Below, one piece after another: positions 40,284-48,442 of a stretch of DNA of 64,000 nucleotides. The stretch's first letter is position 1; each line of letters begins with the position of its first letter. The notes under the pieces were generated by a model. The model made no database searches. It worked only from the letters and a program-made list of their open reading frames with translations, and was not told the origin of the DNA. Position numbers and translations under genes: made by a program. The stretch is from Longibacter salinarum (GTDB taxonomy: Bacteria > Bacteroidota > Rhodothermia > Rhodothermales > Salinibacteraceae): positions 369,790 through 433,789 of the forward strand of contig NZ_PDEQ01000004.1 of NCBI RefSeq assembly GCF_002554795.1, read 5' to 3'.

Positions 40284-40775
40284 CTACCGCTGCTCAGTAT
40301 CCTGGAACTGCCTACCGAGCGTGTCGCATAGCGCCTCCAGATGCCTCTGATCCGTCTCGTCGAAGGCGGCGAGGTTGTCGGAATCGACGTCGAGAACGGC
40401 GAGCAATTCCCCAGCTGGTGTGACCACCGGCACGACGACTTCGGATCGCGTGGACGATGAGCACGCGATGTGATCGGGAAACTCCTCGACATCTGGCACG
40501 AGCTGCGTTTCTTCGGTGCGGGCCGCTGCGCCGCAGACGCCGCGGTCGAACGGGATCCGCAGGCACCCATGTCCGCCCTGGTACGGTCCCACGATCAGCA
40601 GGTCGTCGGACACCGCGCGGTAAAAGCCCGTCCAGTGATAGTCGTCAAAGGTGTGGTGCAATTCGCAGGCTACGGTCGCCATCGCTGCGGTCCAATCAGT
40701 TTCGCCGTCCAGCAACGCAGCGACGCGGCGTTGAACGTCTTCGTAGGCTTCGTCTTTCGTCGTTGTCGTTTCCAT
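40284..40775 (-). CDS. msrC: Free methionine-(R)-sulfoxide reductase (GAF domain)
   Basis: 163 residues, one GAF domain. The fRMsr pattern is complete: WTGFYRAVSDDLLIVGPYQGGHGCLRIPFDRGVCGAA and VEEFPDHIACSSSTRSEVVVPV, with all three redox Cys (71, 81, 105). It reduces free methionine-R-sulfoxide with thioredoxin, so it fits the oxidative-stress theme of the minus-strand genes that follow. A dispersed repeat and a MITE separate it from the ferredoxin gene. Confidence 0.9.
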   Translation of the reverse strand: METTTTKDEAYEDVQRRVAALLDGETDWTAAMATVACELHHTFDDYHWTGFYRAVSDDLLIVGPYQGGHGCLRIPFDRGVCGAAARTEETQLVPDVEEFPDHIACSSSTRSEVVVPVVTPAGELLAVLDVDSDNLAAFDETDQRHLEALCDTLGRQFQDTEQR

Positions 40776-40870
40776 GTACAGGTATGTTGGCGTTGCGAAC
40801 TCGTTGATCGGGCCACGGCACCTCCCGCAGCCTCAGGCAAAACGAACTCAGACAGCGATAGATTCAATGC

Positions 40871-41064
40871 CGGGTTCGCGGTCAGCCTTCGGCGATCCAT
40901 GGGGACGGACCTCCCGCAGGTCGGTCCTCGCGACACTCGCACACAAGACCCAGGGATTCCGTACGCCTTGTCTACTACGTCCGTGCCGAAGCATCATCTT
41001 CGGGATAGCGTATAGACACGAACAACCGGGTTGACTTTGTCGCGATCCATCCGCCAAACAGCCT
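40871..41064 (-). repeat. Dispersed 155-200 bp repeat, copy B
   Basis: In reverse complement it begins GGCTGTTTGGCGGATGGATCGCG and contains GAGGACCGACC, GGGAGGTCCGT and GATCGCCGAAGGCTG, as in copies D and E. Its other end is diverged (GCGGT instead of GGCGGAC). A MITE-like element begins 15 bp to the right. Confidence 0.65.
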
Positions 41065-41079
41065 CTTATACTTTAATAC

Positions 41080-41294
41080 CCAGCTACCGGACAGTTTGAC
41101 TTCAAACCGGAATGTCTTCGTATGTCAACGAAAAACGGATCTCGTGCGTCTCATGCGTCCTGGAAACGAGACGTTATCGTCGAACATGACGCACTCACAC
41201 ACTCCCATACCCACATACTCCTATCCATCTCAGAACAGCCGCGCCTAAGAATACTGAAATGACACACGCTCCAATGATAGTGTCCGGTAGGTAG
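41080..41294. mobile_element. MITE-like element, IS4-type ends (215 bp)
   Basis: Left end CCAGCTACCGGACAGTTTG; right end reads, reversed, CTACCTACCGGACACTAT. It is flanked by a perfect 9-bp direct repeat, CTTTAATAC, at 41071-41079 and 41295-41303. The interior aligns with the element at 55033 (AACGGAT/CTC, GCGTCTCATGCGTC, CGTTATCGTCGA, TGACACACGC). It carries no ORF with transposase features. Confidence 0.75.
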
Positions 41295-41346
41295 CTTTAA
41301 TACTTTAATACTTCCACACTTCCACACTTCCAAACCTCCACACCTC
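41295..41346. repeat. 8-bp degenerate tandem array (ACACTTCC type)
   Basis: CTTTAATA twice, then CTTCCACA twice, CTTCCAAA, CCTCCACA, in register, ending at the ferredoxin stop codon. The array continues to the left of the MITE (TATACTTTAATAC), so the MITE lies inside it. Confidence 0.8.
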
Positions 41347-41734
41347 ATTTCCCCTTTCTCCTACTCTCTAACTTCCCTCTCTTTCCCCAAATCCGCTTTT
41401 CCGGGAGAAGTCGAACGGACAGGTCACGGTTCACCTGAATCTGGCACGACAGGCGCGGATATCCGAAGCGAGCGGCCGCCTTATCGTGCCAGTGCTCCGG
41501 TGTTGGGGCCTCTCCGTCAAAGCGAATACCGCAGGTTGCGCACAGACCTCGCCCGCCGCAGTTCAGATTCTCTGTAAGTGGGACGTACGGCGATAGATCG
41601 TTCTCCAGAAGCAAGAGGCGAAGATTTACCCCGTGACGACACGTGAGCCTGTGCCAGACCTTTCCATCGAAGACCTCCACTGTGTGGGTTTGAAGACCCG
41701 ACACGCCCCGACCTTCAGAGTCTAAGTCATTCAT
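41345..41734 (-). CDS. 2Fe-2S ferredoxin
   Basis: 129 residues. The Cys cluster of plant-type ferredoxins is visible as NLNCGGRGLCATC, with a further Cys in PRLSCQIQV; the fourth ligand is likely the Cys earlier in LTCRHGVNLR. After the last Cys the chain ends in a basic tail. Electron carrier for an oxidoreductase, perhaps one of the neighbours. Its start overlaps the stop of the DUF427 gene (ATGA), so the two are translationally coupled. Confidence 0.85.
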   Translation of the reverse strand: MNDLDSEGRGVSGLQTHTVEVFDGKVWHRLTCRHGVNLRLLLLENDLSPYVPLTENLNCGGRGLCATCGIRFDGEAPTPEHWHDKAAARFGYPRLSCQIQVNRDLSVRLLPEKRIWGKRGKLESRRKGK

Positions 41735-42012
41735 TCCGTAACCGTCACGCCTTTCCAGAACGCGACGTAGCCCTTGATCTCAGAAGCCGCGTCCTTCGGG
41801 TCGGGATAATACCACGCGGCATTCTCATTCGTCTCGCCCTCCAAGTCAATATCGTAGTAATAAGCCAGCCCCTTCCAGGGACAGGTTGATGTATGATCGC
41901 TATCGTTGAGTACGTCGCGGTCGACGGATTCCGGCGGGAAGTAATGATTTCCCTCAACCACGATCGTGTCATCGCTTTGCGCGATCACGGTACCGTTCCA
42001 GGTGGCTTTCAT
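41731..42012 (-). CDS. DUF427-family protein
   Basis: 93 residues. The family pattern is clear: KATWNGTVIAQSDDTIVVEGNHYFPPESV, then STCPWKGLAYYYDI and AAWYYPDPKDAASEIKGYVAFWKGV. DUF427 proteins are small beta-rich proteins of unknown function, frequently next to redox or photolyase genes. Overlaps the ferredoxin gene by 4 bp. Confidence 0.9.
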   Translation of the reverse strand: MKATWNGTVIAQSDDTIVVEGNHYFPPESVDRDVLNDSDHTSTCPWKGLAYYYDIDLEGETNENAAWYYPDPKDAASEIKGYVAFWKGVTVTE

Positions 42013-42103
42013 AATCTCAAAAGATCGTTTGTGTGGGGTAGGTAGATCGTGCCGCAGCGCTTCTGACCGTGGCCGAGCGGGCCATTATCTCGAGAGCGCT
42101 GCA

Positions 42104-42571
42104 CTATGGACCGACAGTAATCATCTTGCCGGTCATCCACAGTACGAGAGCGGTGCGGAACGCCCATGCAACCGTACGAAACCAGTTTGTCACGACGAGG
42201 CGCCGGTGCAGGTCTGGGTCGAAGCCCTTCGTCAGACGTGCGTGCAGCGGTGCCTGAACCAAGGCGGTAGAGGTCCAGATAAGGACGACGAGGACGAAGC
42301 CCAACGACGTCATCCATTCTGGTAGTGAAGGCAACGGATTCCACGCCAGCCATCCGGCGGTTACGAGTTCAATCCCCATCGCCGGTAGAACGATCCACGT
42401 GATCCGCGTCATATGGCTGGATTGATACGCGGAGTACGTCTGTGTCCCGACGTGATCGAAAAGCGGGTAATGAACCACCTGAATGACCAGAATGACGCCA
42501 AACATCGTGAGCGTCGCGGCCAGGTGAGCGAGAAAAAGTCCGGTTGTGAGGTCGATCGGTAGCGCGGGCAC
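42104..42571 (-). CDS. Four-helix integral membrane protein
   Basis: 155 residues with four predicted membrane segments (about 10-35, 60-80, 85-105, 132-150). A VIQVVHYPLFDHVG motif after the first segment, and a YQSSHMTRITWIVLPAMGIEL stretch, recur in small uncharacterised membrane proteins of this type (DUF1772-like arrangement), but I cannot name the family with confidence. It lies in the same minus-strand run as the FAD oxidoreductase, 21 bp downstream of that gene's stop. Confidence 0.6.
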   Translation of the reverse strand: MPALPIDLTTGLFLAHLAATLTMFGVILVIQVVHYPLFDHVGTQTYSAYQSSHMTRITWIVLPAMGIELVTAGWLAWNPLPSLPEWMTSLGFVLVVLIWTSTALVQAPLHARLTKGFDPDLHRRLVVTNWFRTVAWAFRTALVLWMTGKMITVGP

Positions 42572-42592
42572 TGAAGGGGCGGGGGCGTAGCG

Positions 42593-43858
42593 TCAGGCGG
42601 GGGTGGGCGTTCTCTGATCGGTGAGCACAGCGCGTGCGGCGTCTCGTCCAGAACTCAGCGCACCGTTGAGAGAGGCCGTTCGAGTGTAATCGCCGCAAAG
42701 GTACAGGCCGGGACGCCGTCGTACCGGGCGCTCGGGCGGAGAAAGGAAGGGAGGCGCCTGCTCCGGCAGGGCATACGGCACGTGAACGGTGTCCAGATGC
42801 TTCCACCCACCTACGGCCAGACCGTACCAGTCGATAAGCTGCTGACGTACGGCGCGCTCGAGGTCGGCGTCCGACTGATCAGGTTTACCGACAACGACCA
42901 CCGAGACGAGGGCGCGGTCGTCGGGAGAATACGACGGCGCGACATCGGACGGAACGCTGATATTGTTCACGGGCCCGCTGCCATCGCCATTCAACACCAA
43001 AATCGGGGTGTCGAGCGGCGACTCCGGTGCAGCATAGTAAACGCACGTGGTCGACCGCGCCTCCACAGGCGCGACGCCTCCGAGTAGACGGTTCGCAGTC
43101 GGGGCTTCCGTTGCAACGACGATGGCGTCCGCCTGGATGGTTTCGCCGGAGGCGAGCGTGATCACATCGTCCTCGATACATTCGACCGGCGTGTTGAACC
43201 GAACCGTATCCGGCTTCAGATTCGACGCGATCTGCTCTGGAATCGCCTGCATTCCCTCGGCAGGTAAAACGGCCTCTCCCTCGGCAAACATCTTGAAGAT
43301 GAATTCGAACATTCGGCTAGACGCCTGCAGATCGGTATCGAAGAAGATCCCACCGAAGAACGGGCGGAAGAACCGATCGATCATCACCTCCGAGAAACCC
43401 CAGCGATCGCGAAGGGCCTCAACGGTCGTCATTTCCGGTTGCGACATGATTTCCGCAACCGACTGACTCGAAAGCGCCTGACGGATGCGAGCGACGCGGA
43501 GTTTATCGCCGAGCGTTCCCACGGGCGAAAACAGCATTCGCGGCGCATCGAATGGATGGCGAAATGGGTCTGCAATCCGGTGGAAGGCGCCATTCGATCG
43601 TACGATGGCCCCGTTGTAAAAGGCATGCAGGTCCAGTGCATCGTAATCGAGTTCGCGCTGCGTCTCCGGGTACGCCGTGAGCAGGACCTGAAAGCCCCGA
43701 TCAAGACGAAACCCGTCCACCACGTCCGTCTGCACCCGCCCGCCAACCTTGTCGGACGCCTCCAGGATGATGCACTCGGTCCCACGTCTCTGAAGGTGCC
43801 GCGCACAGGTCAGGCCTGCGAGACCTGCCCCGACAATAACGACGGATGGCGAAGACAT
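42593..43858 (-). CDS. FAD-dependent amine-oxidase/desaturase-like oxidoreductase
   Basis: 421 residues. N-terminal dinucleotide-binding VVIVGAGLAGLTCARHLQRRG, then ASDKVGGRVQTDVVDGFRLDRGFQVLL (the GG and R-G motifs of the amine oxidase/phytoene desaturase superfamily), and C-terminal GLYLCGDYTRTASLNGALSSGRDAARAV, the FAD-closing segment. The length is short for CrtI. Related proteins occur beside photolyase and TIGR01777 genes in light-stress clusters, so a role in carotenoid, porphyrin or quinone redox chemistry is likely but unproven. Confidence 0.82.
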   Translation of the reverse strand: MSSPSVVIVGAGLAGLTCARHLQRRGTECIILEASDKVGGRVQTDVVDGFRLDRGFQVLLTAYPETQRELDYDALDLHAFYNGAIVRSNGAFHRIADPFRHPFDAPRMLFSPVGTLGDKLRVARIRQALSSQSVAEIMSQPEMTTVEALRDRWGFSEVMIDRFFRPFFGGIFFDTDLQASSRMFEFIFKMFAEGEAVLPAEGMQAIPEQIASNLKPDTVRFNTPVECIEDDVITLASGETIQADAIVVATEAPTANRLLGGVAPVEARSTTCVYYAAPESPLDTPILVLNGDGSGPVNNISVPSDVAPSYSPDDRALVSVVVVGKPDQSDADLERAVRQQLIDWYGLAVGGWKHLDTVHVPYALPEQAPPFLSPPERPVRRRPGLYLCGDYTRTASLNGALSSGRDAARAVLTDQRTPTPA

Positions 43859-43862
43859 ATAA

Positions 43863-43880
43863 CTTAATTTATAAATTGAG
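43863..43880. promoter_or_regulatory. Near-perfect AT-rich palindrome upstream of the FAD oxidoreductase
   Basis: CTTAATTTATAAATTGAG, an 18-bp dyad with 8 of 9 pairs matched and a perfect inner AATTTATAAATT, ends 4 bp before the start codon of the minus-strand gene. Candidate operator or promoter overlap; no regulator is identified. Confidence 0.35.
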
Positions 43881-43994
43881 AATCGGAAATATCAGAAGTA
43901 TATAACGGCAACCAACCGATCCGGTTGGTTACATTCGTGTCCCGAAATCTCCGGTGGGTCTTCCGCTCCGGCAGATCCTTGGATTTGACCTCCC

Positions 43995-45395
43995 TCAGGC
44001 GAGTCCTGCGGGCTCCTTGGTCCGTCCCGTAAGGTGACGCAGTCCCATCTCGAGATCGTCGAAAGCGAATGTATATTCTGAGTCAAGCAATTGCTTCGGT
44101 AAAACACGGGCACTCTTCAGCAACATCTCTTCGGCCATCTCGCCTCCCAGCGTACGAACGATCGGAGTGGGAGGATTAAAAAATGCCGGGCGATTAACCA
44201 CGCCTGCCAGCGTCTCTGTGAACATCTCCATTCGAGCCGGATCGGGCGCCGTGATATTTACCGGGCCGACCAGATCGTCCGACCAAACCGAGTGGTACAA
44301 TGCGCCGATGACATCGTCGAGCGTTACCCAGGGGAAATACTGATCACGAGCGCCGACGCGCCCCCCGAGGCCAAGCTGGAAAGCAGGCAACATGAGCTGA
44401 AGAGCCCCTCCCGCGGGTGTAAGGATCACCCCCATCCGCGGGTGGACGACCCGGATTCCTGCCTCACGCGCAGGATCCGCGGCTGATTCCCAGGCCTCAC
44501 ACACCTCCGTCAGAAATCCAGGATTCCGTGGCTCGCTCTCCTCAGTGATGACGTCCGTTCCATGATCGCCATAATACCCGATCGCGGACGCTGAAATGAG
44601 CACCTCCGGTGGGTTCTCACAGTCCGTGATGCCCTCTGCGAGTAAACGCGTCCCGACCGCTCGACTGGTCAGGATCCGGCTCTTTTTGTCTTCGGTCCAG
44701 AGGCCAAAGACGTTCTCACCCGCCAAGTGAATCACGGCATCGACACGGTTGAACTTCTCTGATTCGATCCGTCCGCCACGGGGATCCCAGAGGATCTCGT
44801 CATCAGACGCAGGTCCCCGTCGCACCAGCGGAACGACCGTGTGTCCGCCTGTCGTGAGCATGGCCGACAACGCGGAACCGACGAGGCCGGATGCCCCACT
44901 GACGGCAACCGTCAGCGACCGGCCCTCCGGATTGTATTTGTTGTGCAGTTCCAGGTCGCGCCGCGTCACACGATGCCGATATGCGAACTGCCTGCGCAGC
45001 TCCGGCTCCGCGAACCACCGCCCGACTTGCGAGCCGATGGGGCCGGCGGGAAGGGCGAACTCGATTTCATCTACGAGCCGACTGGTGTCCTCGGAGAGCG
45101 GCTCCATCCGGTGCGTGTGATCCCAGTGGGCGAACGGACCGGACACCTGCCGATCGCAAAACTGCCTGCCCTCCACAACATCGTAATGCTCGGCAACCCA
45201 TTTCATGCTGAACGGGCCCGGACCGACACGAATCACTGCTCGATCACCTTCACGGATGCCTTCATACGATTGCAGCCGCACGGGAGCCCACGGGGGCACA
45301 AGCCGCTGAAACGCCCCCGGACGCGCATGCCAGTCGAAGAGCTGTCCAGCCGATACCGGCATCTCAGAGTCAAATCGGAGCGTAGTCATGGCCAT
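43995..45395 (-). CDS. SRPBCC domain fused to TIGR01777 SDR epimerase
   Basis: 466 residues. Residues 1-150 form an SRPBCC/START-like domain (ISAGQLFDWHARPGAFQRLVPPW-type start, EIEFALPAGPIGSQVG). Residues about 160-455 are the TIGR01777/SDR39U1 epimerase: VAVSGASGLVGSALSAML, VIHLAGENVF, SASAIGYYGD (SDR Ser and Y-Y), VRVVHPRMGVIL-type segment, YFPWVTLDDVIGAL, and C-terminal MLLKSARVLPKQLLDSEYTFAFDDLEMGLRHL. The fusion is recurrent in this family. Substrate unknown; a redox or light-stress role is suggested only by neighbouring genes. Confidence 0.85.
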   Translation of the reverse strand: MAMTTLRFDSEMPVSAGQLFDWHARPGAFQRLVPPWAPVRLQSYEGIREGDRAVIRVGPGPFSMKWVAEHYDVVEGRQFCDRQVSGPFAHWDHTHRMEPLSEDTSRLVDEIEFALPAGPIGSQVGRWFAEPELRRQFAYRHRVTRRDLELHNKYNPEGRSLTVAVSGASGLVGSALSAMLTTGGHTVVPLVRRGPASDDEILWDPRGGRIESEKFNRVDAVIHLAGENVFGLWTEDKKSRILTSRAVGTRLLAEGITDCENPPEVLISASAIGYYGDHGTDVITEESEPRNPGFLTEVCEAWESAADPAREAGIRVVHPRMGVILTPAGGALQLMLPAFQLGLGGRVGARDQYFPWVTLDDVIGALYHSVWSDDLVGPVNITAPDPARMEMFTETLAGVVNRPAFFNPPTPIVRTLGGEMAEEMLLKSARVLPKQLLDSEYTFAFDDLEMGLRHLTGRTKEPAGLA

Positions 45396-45578
45396 CGTAC
45401 CAGCGCAATTGAAATGGGGAAATAATTAATGGGCAGACGTCGCATGGGCCCGAGTCGAATACGGATGAACAGATTCGACGAGTGTACAGAAGCGAATCTG
45501 CTTCAGCCCTCCCTACTGCAGGTGAACTCGAACGACGCAACCCACAATTCTAAATACTTTATCCTCGATGGTCAATCC

Positions 45579-47147
45579 TTAAAGCTCTCCCTCGTCGAGA
45601 CGTTCGCGGTAATGCTCTGCCTGTTCGGCGATGGCCTCGAGCTCATCGTCCGACTTCCGTCGTACATTGGCGAGCTGGAAATTCATTCGCCGGTTTCCCG
45701 AGAACGTTTCCTGGTGTCGATTCAAAAAGTCCCAGTAGAACGTCGTGAACGGGCACGCGTCGTCGCCTGTGGACGCTGCCGGGTCGAAGCGACAATGGGA
45801 GCAGTAGTTGCTCTGCCGTGAGATGTACTTCCCGGATGCGGCGTACGGTTTCGTGCCGACAATTCCACCGTCGGCGTACAACGCCATCCCGATCATATTC
45901 GGCTGGGATACCCATTCCCACGCATCTACGTAATAGGCTTCGTGCCAGTCGTTCATCTGAGCGGGATCGATGCCGGCCATCATCCCGAAGAGCCCGATCA
46001 CCATGAGTCGGGGGATGTGGTGGGTGTACGCATGCTCTTTGACTTGCCCCACGCATTCGCTGAGGCACCGCATCTGAGTTTCGCCGCTCCAGTATAAATC
46101 CGGCAGGTCCATCGCAGCATCCAGAGCGTTTTTATGACCGTATTCGGGGGCGTATAGCCAGTAGACGCCACGCACGAACTCGCGCCAGCCGAGAATCTGT
46201 CGAATGAAGCCCTCCACGGCATGGATCGGAGCGTGTCCATCATGGTACGCTTCTTCCGCCGCCCGAACGGCCGTGAGCGGCGACAGCAATTTCAGATTCA
46301 ACGCTGCTGACAAGCGAGAATGGTACAGAAAGGCGCGCCCCGTCCACATCGCATCCTGGTAGGTCCCAAACATGGGAAGACGGTTCTTGATGAAGTCGTC
46401 AAGCGCCGTTTTCGCCTGCTCTGGAGTAACCGGCCAGCGGAACGTGTCGAGATCCCCCGGCGCAGAGGAAAAGTCCCGACGGACCGTCTCCAGCACCTTA
46501 CCCGTGACGTCATCCCGGTCGAAGCGAGGTCCGTCCGGAATCATGCCCGGTCCGTCCGCGCCGAAGCTCTCCCGGTTGTCACTGTCAAAATTCCACTCTC
46601 CCCCGACGGGGTCTCCCTCATCTGTCAGAAGGATATCGTACTCGCGCCGCTGCTCACGGTAGAAATATTCGAGCGTGAGTTCCTTTCGACCATCCGCCCA
46701 CGATTCAAAATCCTCGTGCGTGCACAGGAAATGACGATCGGCGTACACGGTAAACTCGACGCCCTCCTCGTCGCATACGGCCTCGATCTCCTTGAGTAGG
46801 CCGATGCGCCCGGGCTCCGTCAGCACCACCTCATCGGCGCCATGCTCCCGAATCTTCTCGCGAAGAGCGTCCGCCACAGGCGAGGCCTCCGCCGCGTGGT
46901 AAGAATCGCGGTCCGTCTCCGGCGGAGAAGCAGTTTCATACGCGACGGTGAGGCCCTGCTCTCGCAGTTCGTCCCGGAAGTGCCGCATCGCCGCGAAGCC
47001 AAGCGCCAGACGTTGCTTGTGCTCACGGAAACGCCCCCGATCCCGGTCGTTCTCCGTCATCACAACCACGTCGGTGTCCGGGTCCACATCATCGAAAAGG
47101 GCCGCGGATCGATCGAGCTGGTCGCGGAGAACGAGAAGGAGACGCAT
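45579..47147 (-). CDS. Fe-S photolyase/cryptochrome (PhrB, FeS-BCP type)
   Basis: 522 residues. Begins LLLVLRDQLDRSAALFDDVDPD, as in the deoxyribodipyrimidine photolyase-related (6-4)-type proteins rather than classical CPD photolyases. The four cluster Cys fit PhrB: RCLSEC (361/365) before VGQVKEHAYTHHIPRLMVIG, and SNYCSHCRFDP...ACPFTTFYWDFL (449, 452, 465). The FAD pocket (THHIPRLMVIGLF, DWHEAYYVDAWEW) is also recognisable. PhrB repairs (6-4) photoproducts using FAD, a lumazine antenna and a [4Fe-4S] cluster. An octamer array starts 2 bp upstream of the ATG. Confidence 0.87.
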   Translation of the reverse strand: MRLLLVLRDQLDRSAALFDDVDPDTDVVVMTENDRDRGRFREHKQRLALGFAAMRHFRDELREQGLTVAYETASPPETDRDSYHAAEASPVADALREKIREHGADEVVLTEPGRIGLLKEIEAVCDEEGVEFTVYADRHFLCTHEDFESWADGRKELTLEYFYREQRREYDILLTDEGDPVGGEWNFDSDNRESFGADGPGMIPDGPRFDRDDVTGKVLETVRRDFSSAPGDLDTFRWPVTPEQAKTALDDFIKNRLPMFGTYQDAMWTGRAFLYHSRLSAALNLKLLSPLTAVRAAEEAYHDGHAPIHAVEGFIRQILGWREFVRGVYWLYAPEYGHKNALDAAMDLPDLYWSGETQMRCLSECVGQVKEHAYTHHIPRLMVIGLFGMMAGIDPAQMNDWHEAYYVDAWEWVSQPNMIGMALYADGGIVGTKPYAASGKYISRQSNYCSHCRFDPAASTGDDACPFTTFYWDFLNRHQETFSGNRRMNFQLANVRRKSDDELEAIAEQAEHYRERLDEGEL

Positions 47148-47149
47148 TG

Positions 47150-47205
47150 GACGTGTGGAAGTTTGGAAGTGTGGACGTGTTGAAGTGTTGGGGTGCGGAT
47201 GTACC
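47150..47205. repeat. 8-bp degenerate tandem array (ACACTTCC type, reverse)
   Basis: GACGTGTG, GAAGTTTG, GAAGTGTG, GACGTGTT, GAAGTGTT, GGGGTGCG, GATGTACC: seven in-register octamers that form the entire proximal 5' region of the photolyase gene. Confidence 0.8.
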
Positions 47206-47251
47206 GGACTTTACGGGTGGAGGAAAAACCCGAACACATCAACACATAAAG

Positions 47252-47439
47252 AAGCTGTTTTGCGGATGGGTCGGTAACCGAGACACAGTGGGCGAAGCCC
47301 GTGTGAAGCGCTCAAGCGAGCCATGTAGTGAGGCCGACCGCAGGGAGGTCACCCCGTGGGGAACTACCTGGCGAGCGAAGTAGCTTCACAGGGCGAGATC
47401 CACGAAGTCGTAGGTCAGAGACAGTCCGCCAAACAGGTT
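47252..47439 (+). repeat. Dispersed 155-200 bp repeat, copy C (diverged)
   Basis: Left end AAGCTGTTTTGCGGATGGG, right end AGTCCGCCAAACAGGTT. The conserved core is present as GAGGCCGACCGCAGGGAGGTC but the interior is otherwise diverged and longer than in copy D. It fills the gap between the photolyase 5' array and the SDR stop codon. Confidence 0.6.
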
Positions 47440-47450
47440 CCAACACCGTT

Positions 47451-48194
47451 TCAGCTTGCGCGGACGGTGCTGAGGCCGCCGTCGACGCCGATCACCTGTC
47501 CGGTGACCCAGGTGGTCTCCGGGTCGAGCAGCCAGCACACGGCCGGGCCGATATCTTCCGGCTGTCCGATGCGTCCGAGCGCGTGCATGGCTTCCGACTG
47601 CTTTCGGCCGGCTTCGCTGCTAAGAATTCGTTTGGACATCGGGGTGTCGACCAGTCCCGGAGCCACGCAGTTCACGCGAACGCCGCGGCTCGCGTAGGTT
47701 GCGGCAGCCGCACGCATCAGGCCGGTGACGCCGCCTTTCGCCGCAGCAATCGCCTCATGATTCTTCAATCCCGTTCGGGCGACGGCCGAAGTCATGAGCA
47801 CGATCGATCCGCCCTCTTTCATCATCGCTCGCGCCCCGGCTTTAACAGTATTGAACGCCGTGTCGAGGTTTTTCGAGATCTGCTCGCGATACTCGTCGAC
47901 CGACGTGAGGTGCGCCGGCTTCAGCAGGATCGATCCCACAAAATTGACCATTCCATCAAGGCGCCCATACGTATCGATCGCATGGTCGACGATGTCCTGC
48001 ACCTGCTCGAATTTAGTTGCGTCGAGTGGGAACGGGTCACCGCCCGTTTCTTCCGCGAGGGAGTTGAGCTCGTCCTCAGAGCGTGCACCGAGTACGAGCT
48101 GGGCCCCGTCGTCGGCCAGGCGTCGAGATACATCCGAACCGATGCCGCCCGTGGCGCCGATCAATATGTAGACGGGAGCGCTTGAGTCTGCCAT
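47451..48194 (-). CDS. SDR-family protein with catalytic Tyr replaced
   Basis: 247 residues from the ATG at 48194 (the frame is open to 48260). Classical SDR fold: YILIGATGGIGSD, DGMVNFVGSI (in place of N-N-A-G), catalytic-region Ser136 in LMTSAVARTGLK, and PGLVDTPM. The Y-x-x-x-K pair reads I149-A-A-A-K153, so the catalytic Tyr is Ile. Other residues around it (NHEAIAAAKGGVTGLMRAAA) are well preserved, so this is unlikely to be a pseudogene. It may bind nucleotide without oxidoreductase activity, or use a different proton donor. Confidence 0.78.
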   Translation of the reverse strand: MADSSAPVYILIGATGGIGSDVSRRLADDGAQLVLGARSEDELNSLAEETGGDPFPLDATKFEQVQDIVDHAIDTYGRLDGMVNFVGSILLKPAHLTSVDEYREQISKNLDTAFNTVKAGARAMMKEGGSIVLMTSAVARTGLKNHEAIAAAKGGVTGLMRAAAATYASRGVRVNCVAPGLVDTPMSKRILSSEAGRKQSEAMHALGRIGQPEDIGPAVCWLLDPETTWVTGQVIGVDGGLSTVRAS

Positions 48195-48442
48195 AGCAGT
48201 GCGTAGAATTGTCGTGATAAGCGGACGGACGAACAATACGTACCAGACGGTTCGTGGCACGTTGACGTCTGCTCGCTTCTACGAATCGCACAGGGCAGGA
48301 TTCACGTCAGATATGGAAATAGGTAGATCGTTACGGCGCGTCTCGCGCCCCTTTACAACGCGTCCGCAATCGGTCCTTACGTTTGCCGACCCGGCGGTCG
48401 TGAAGGATGCAGATGAGTGCGAAACCCAGCCGACGCACGGTA

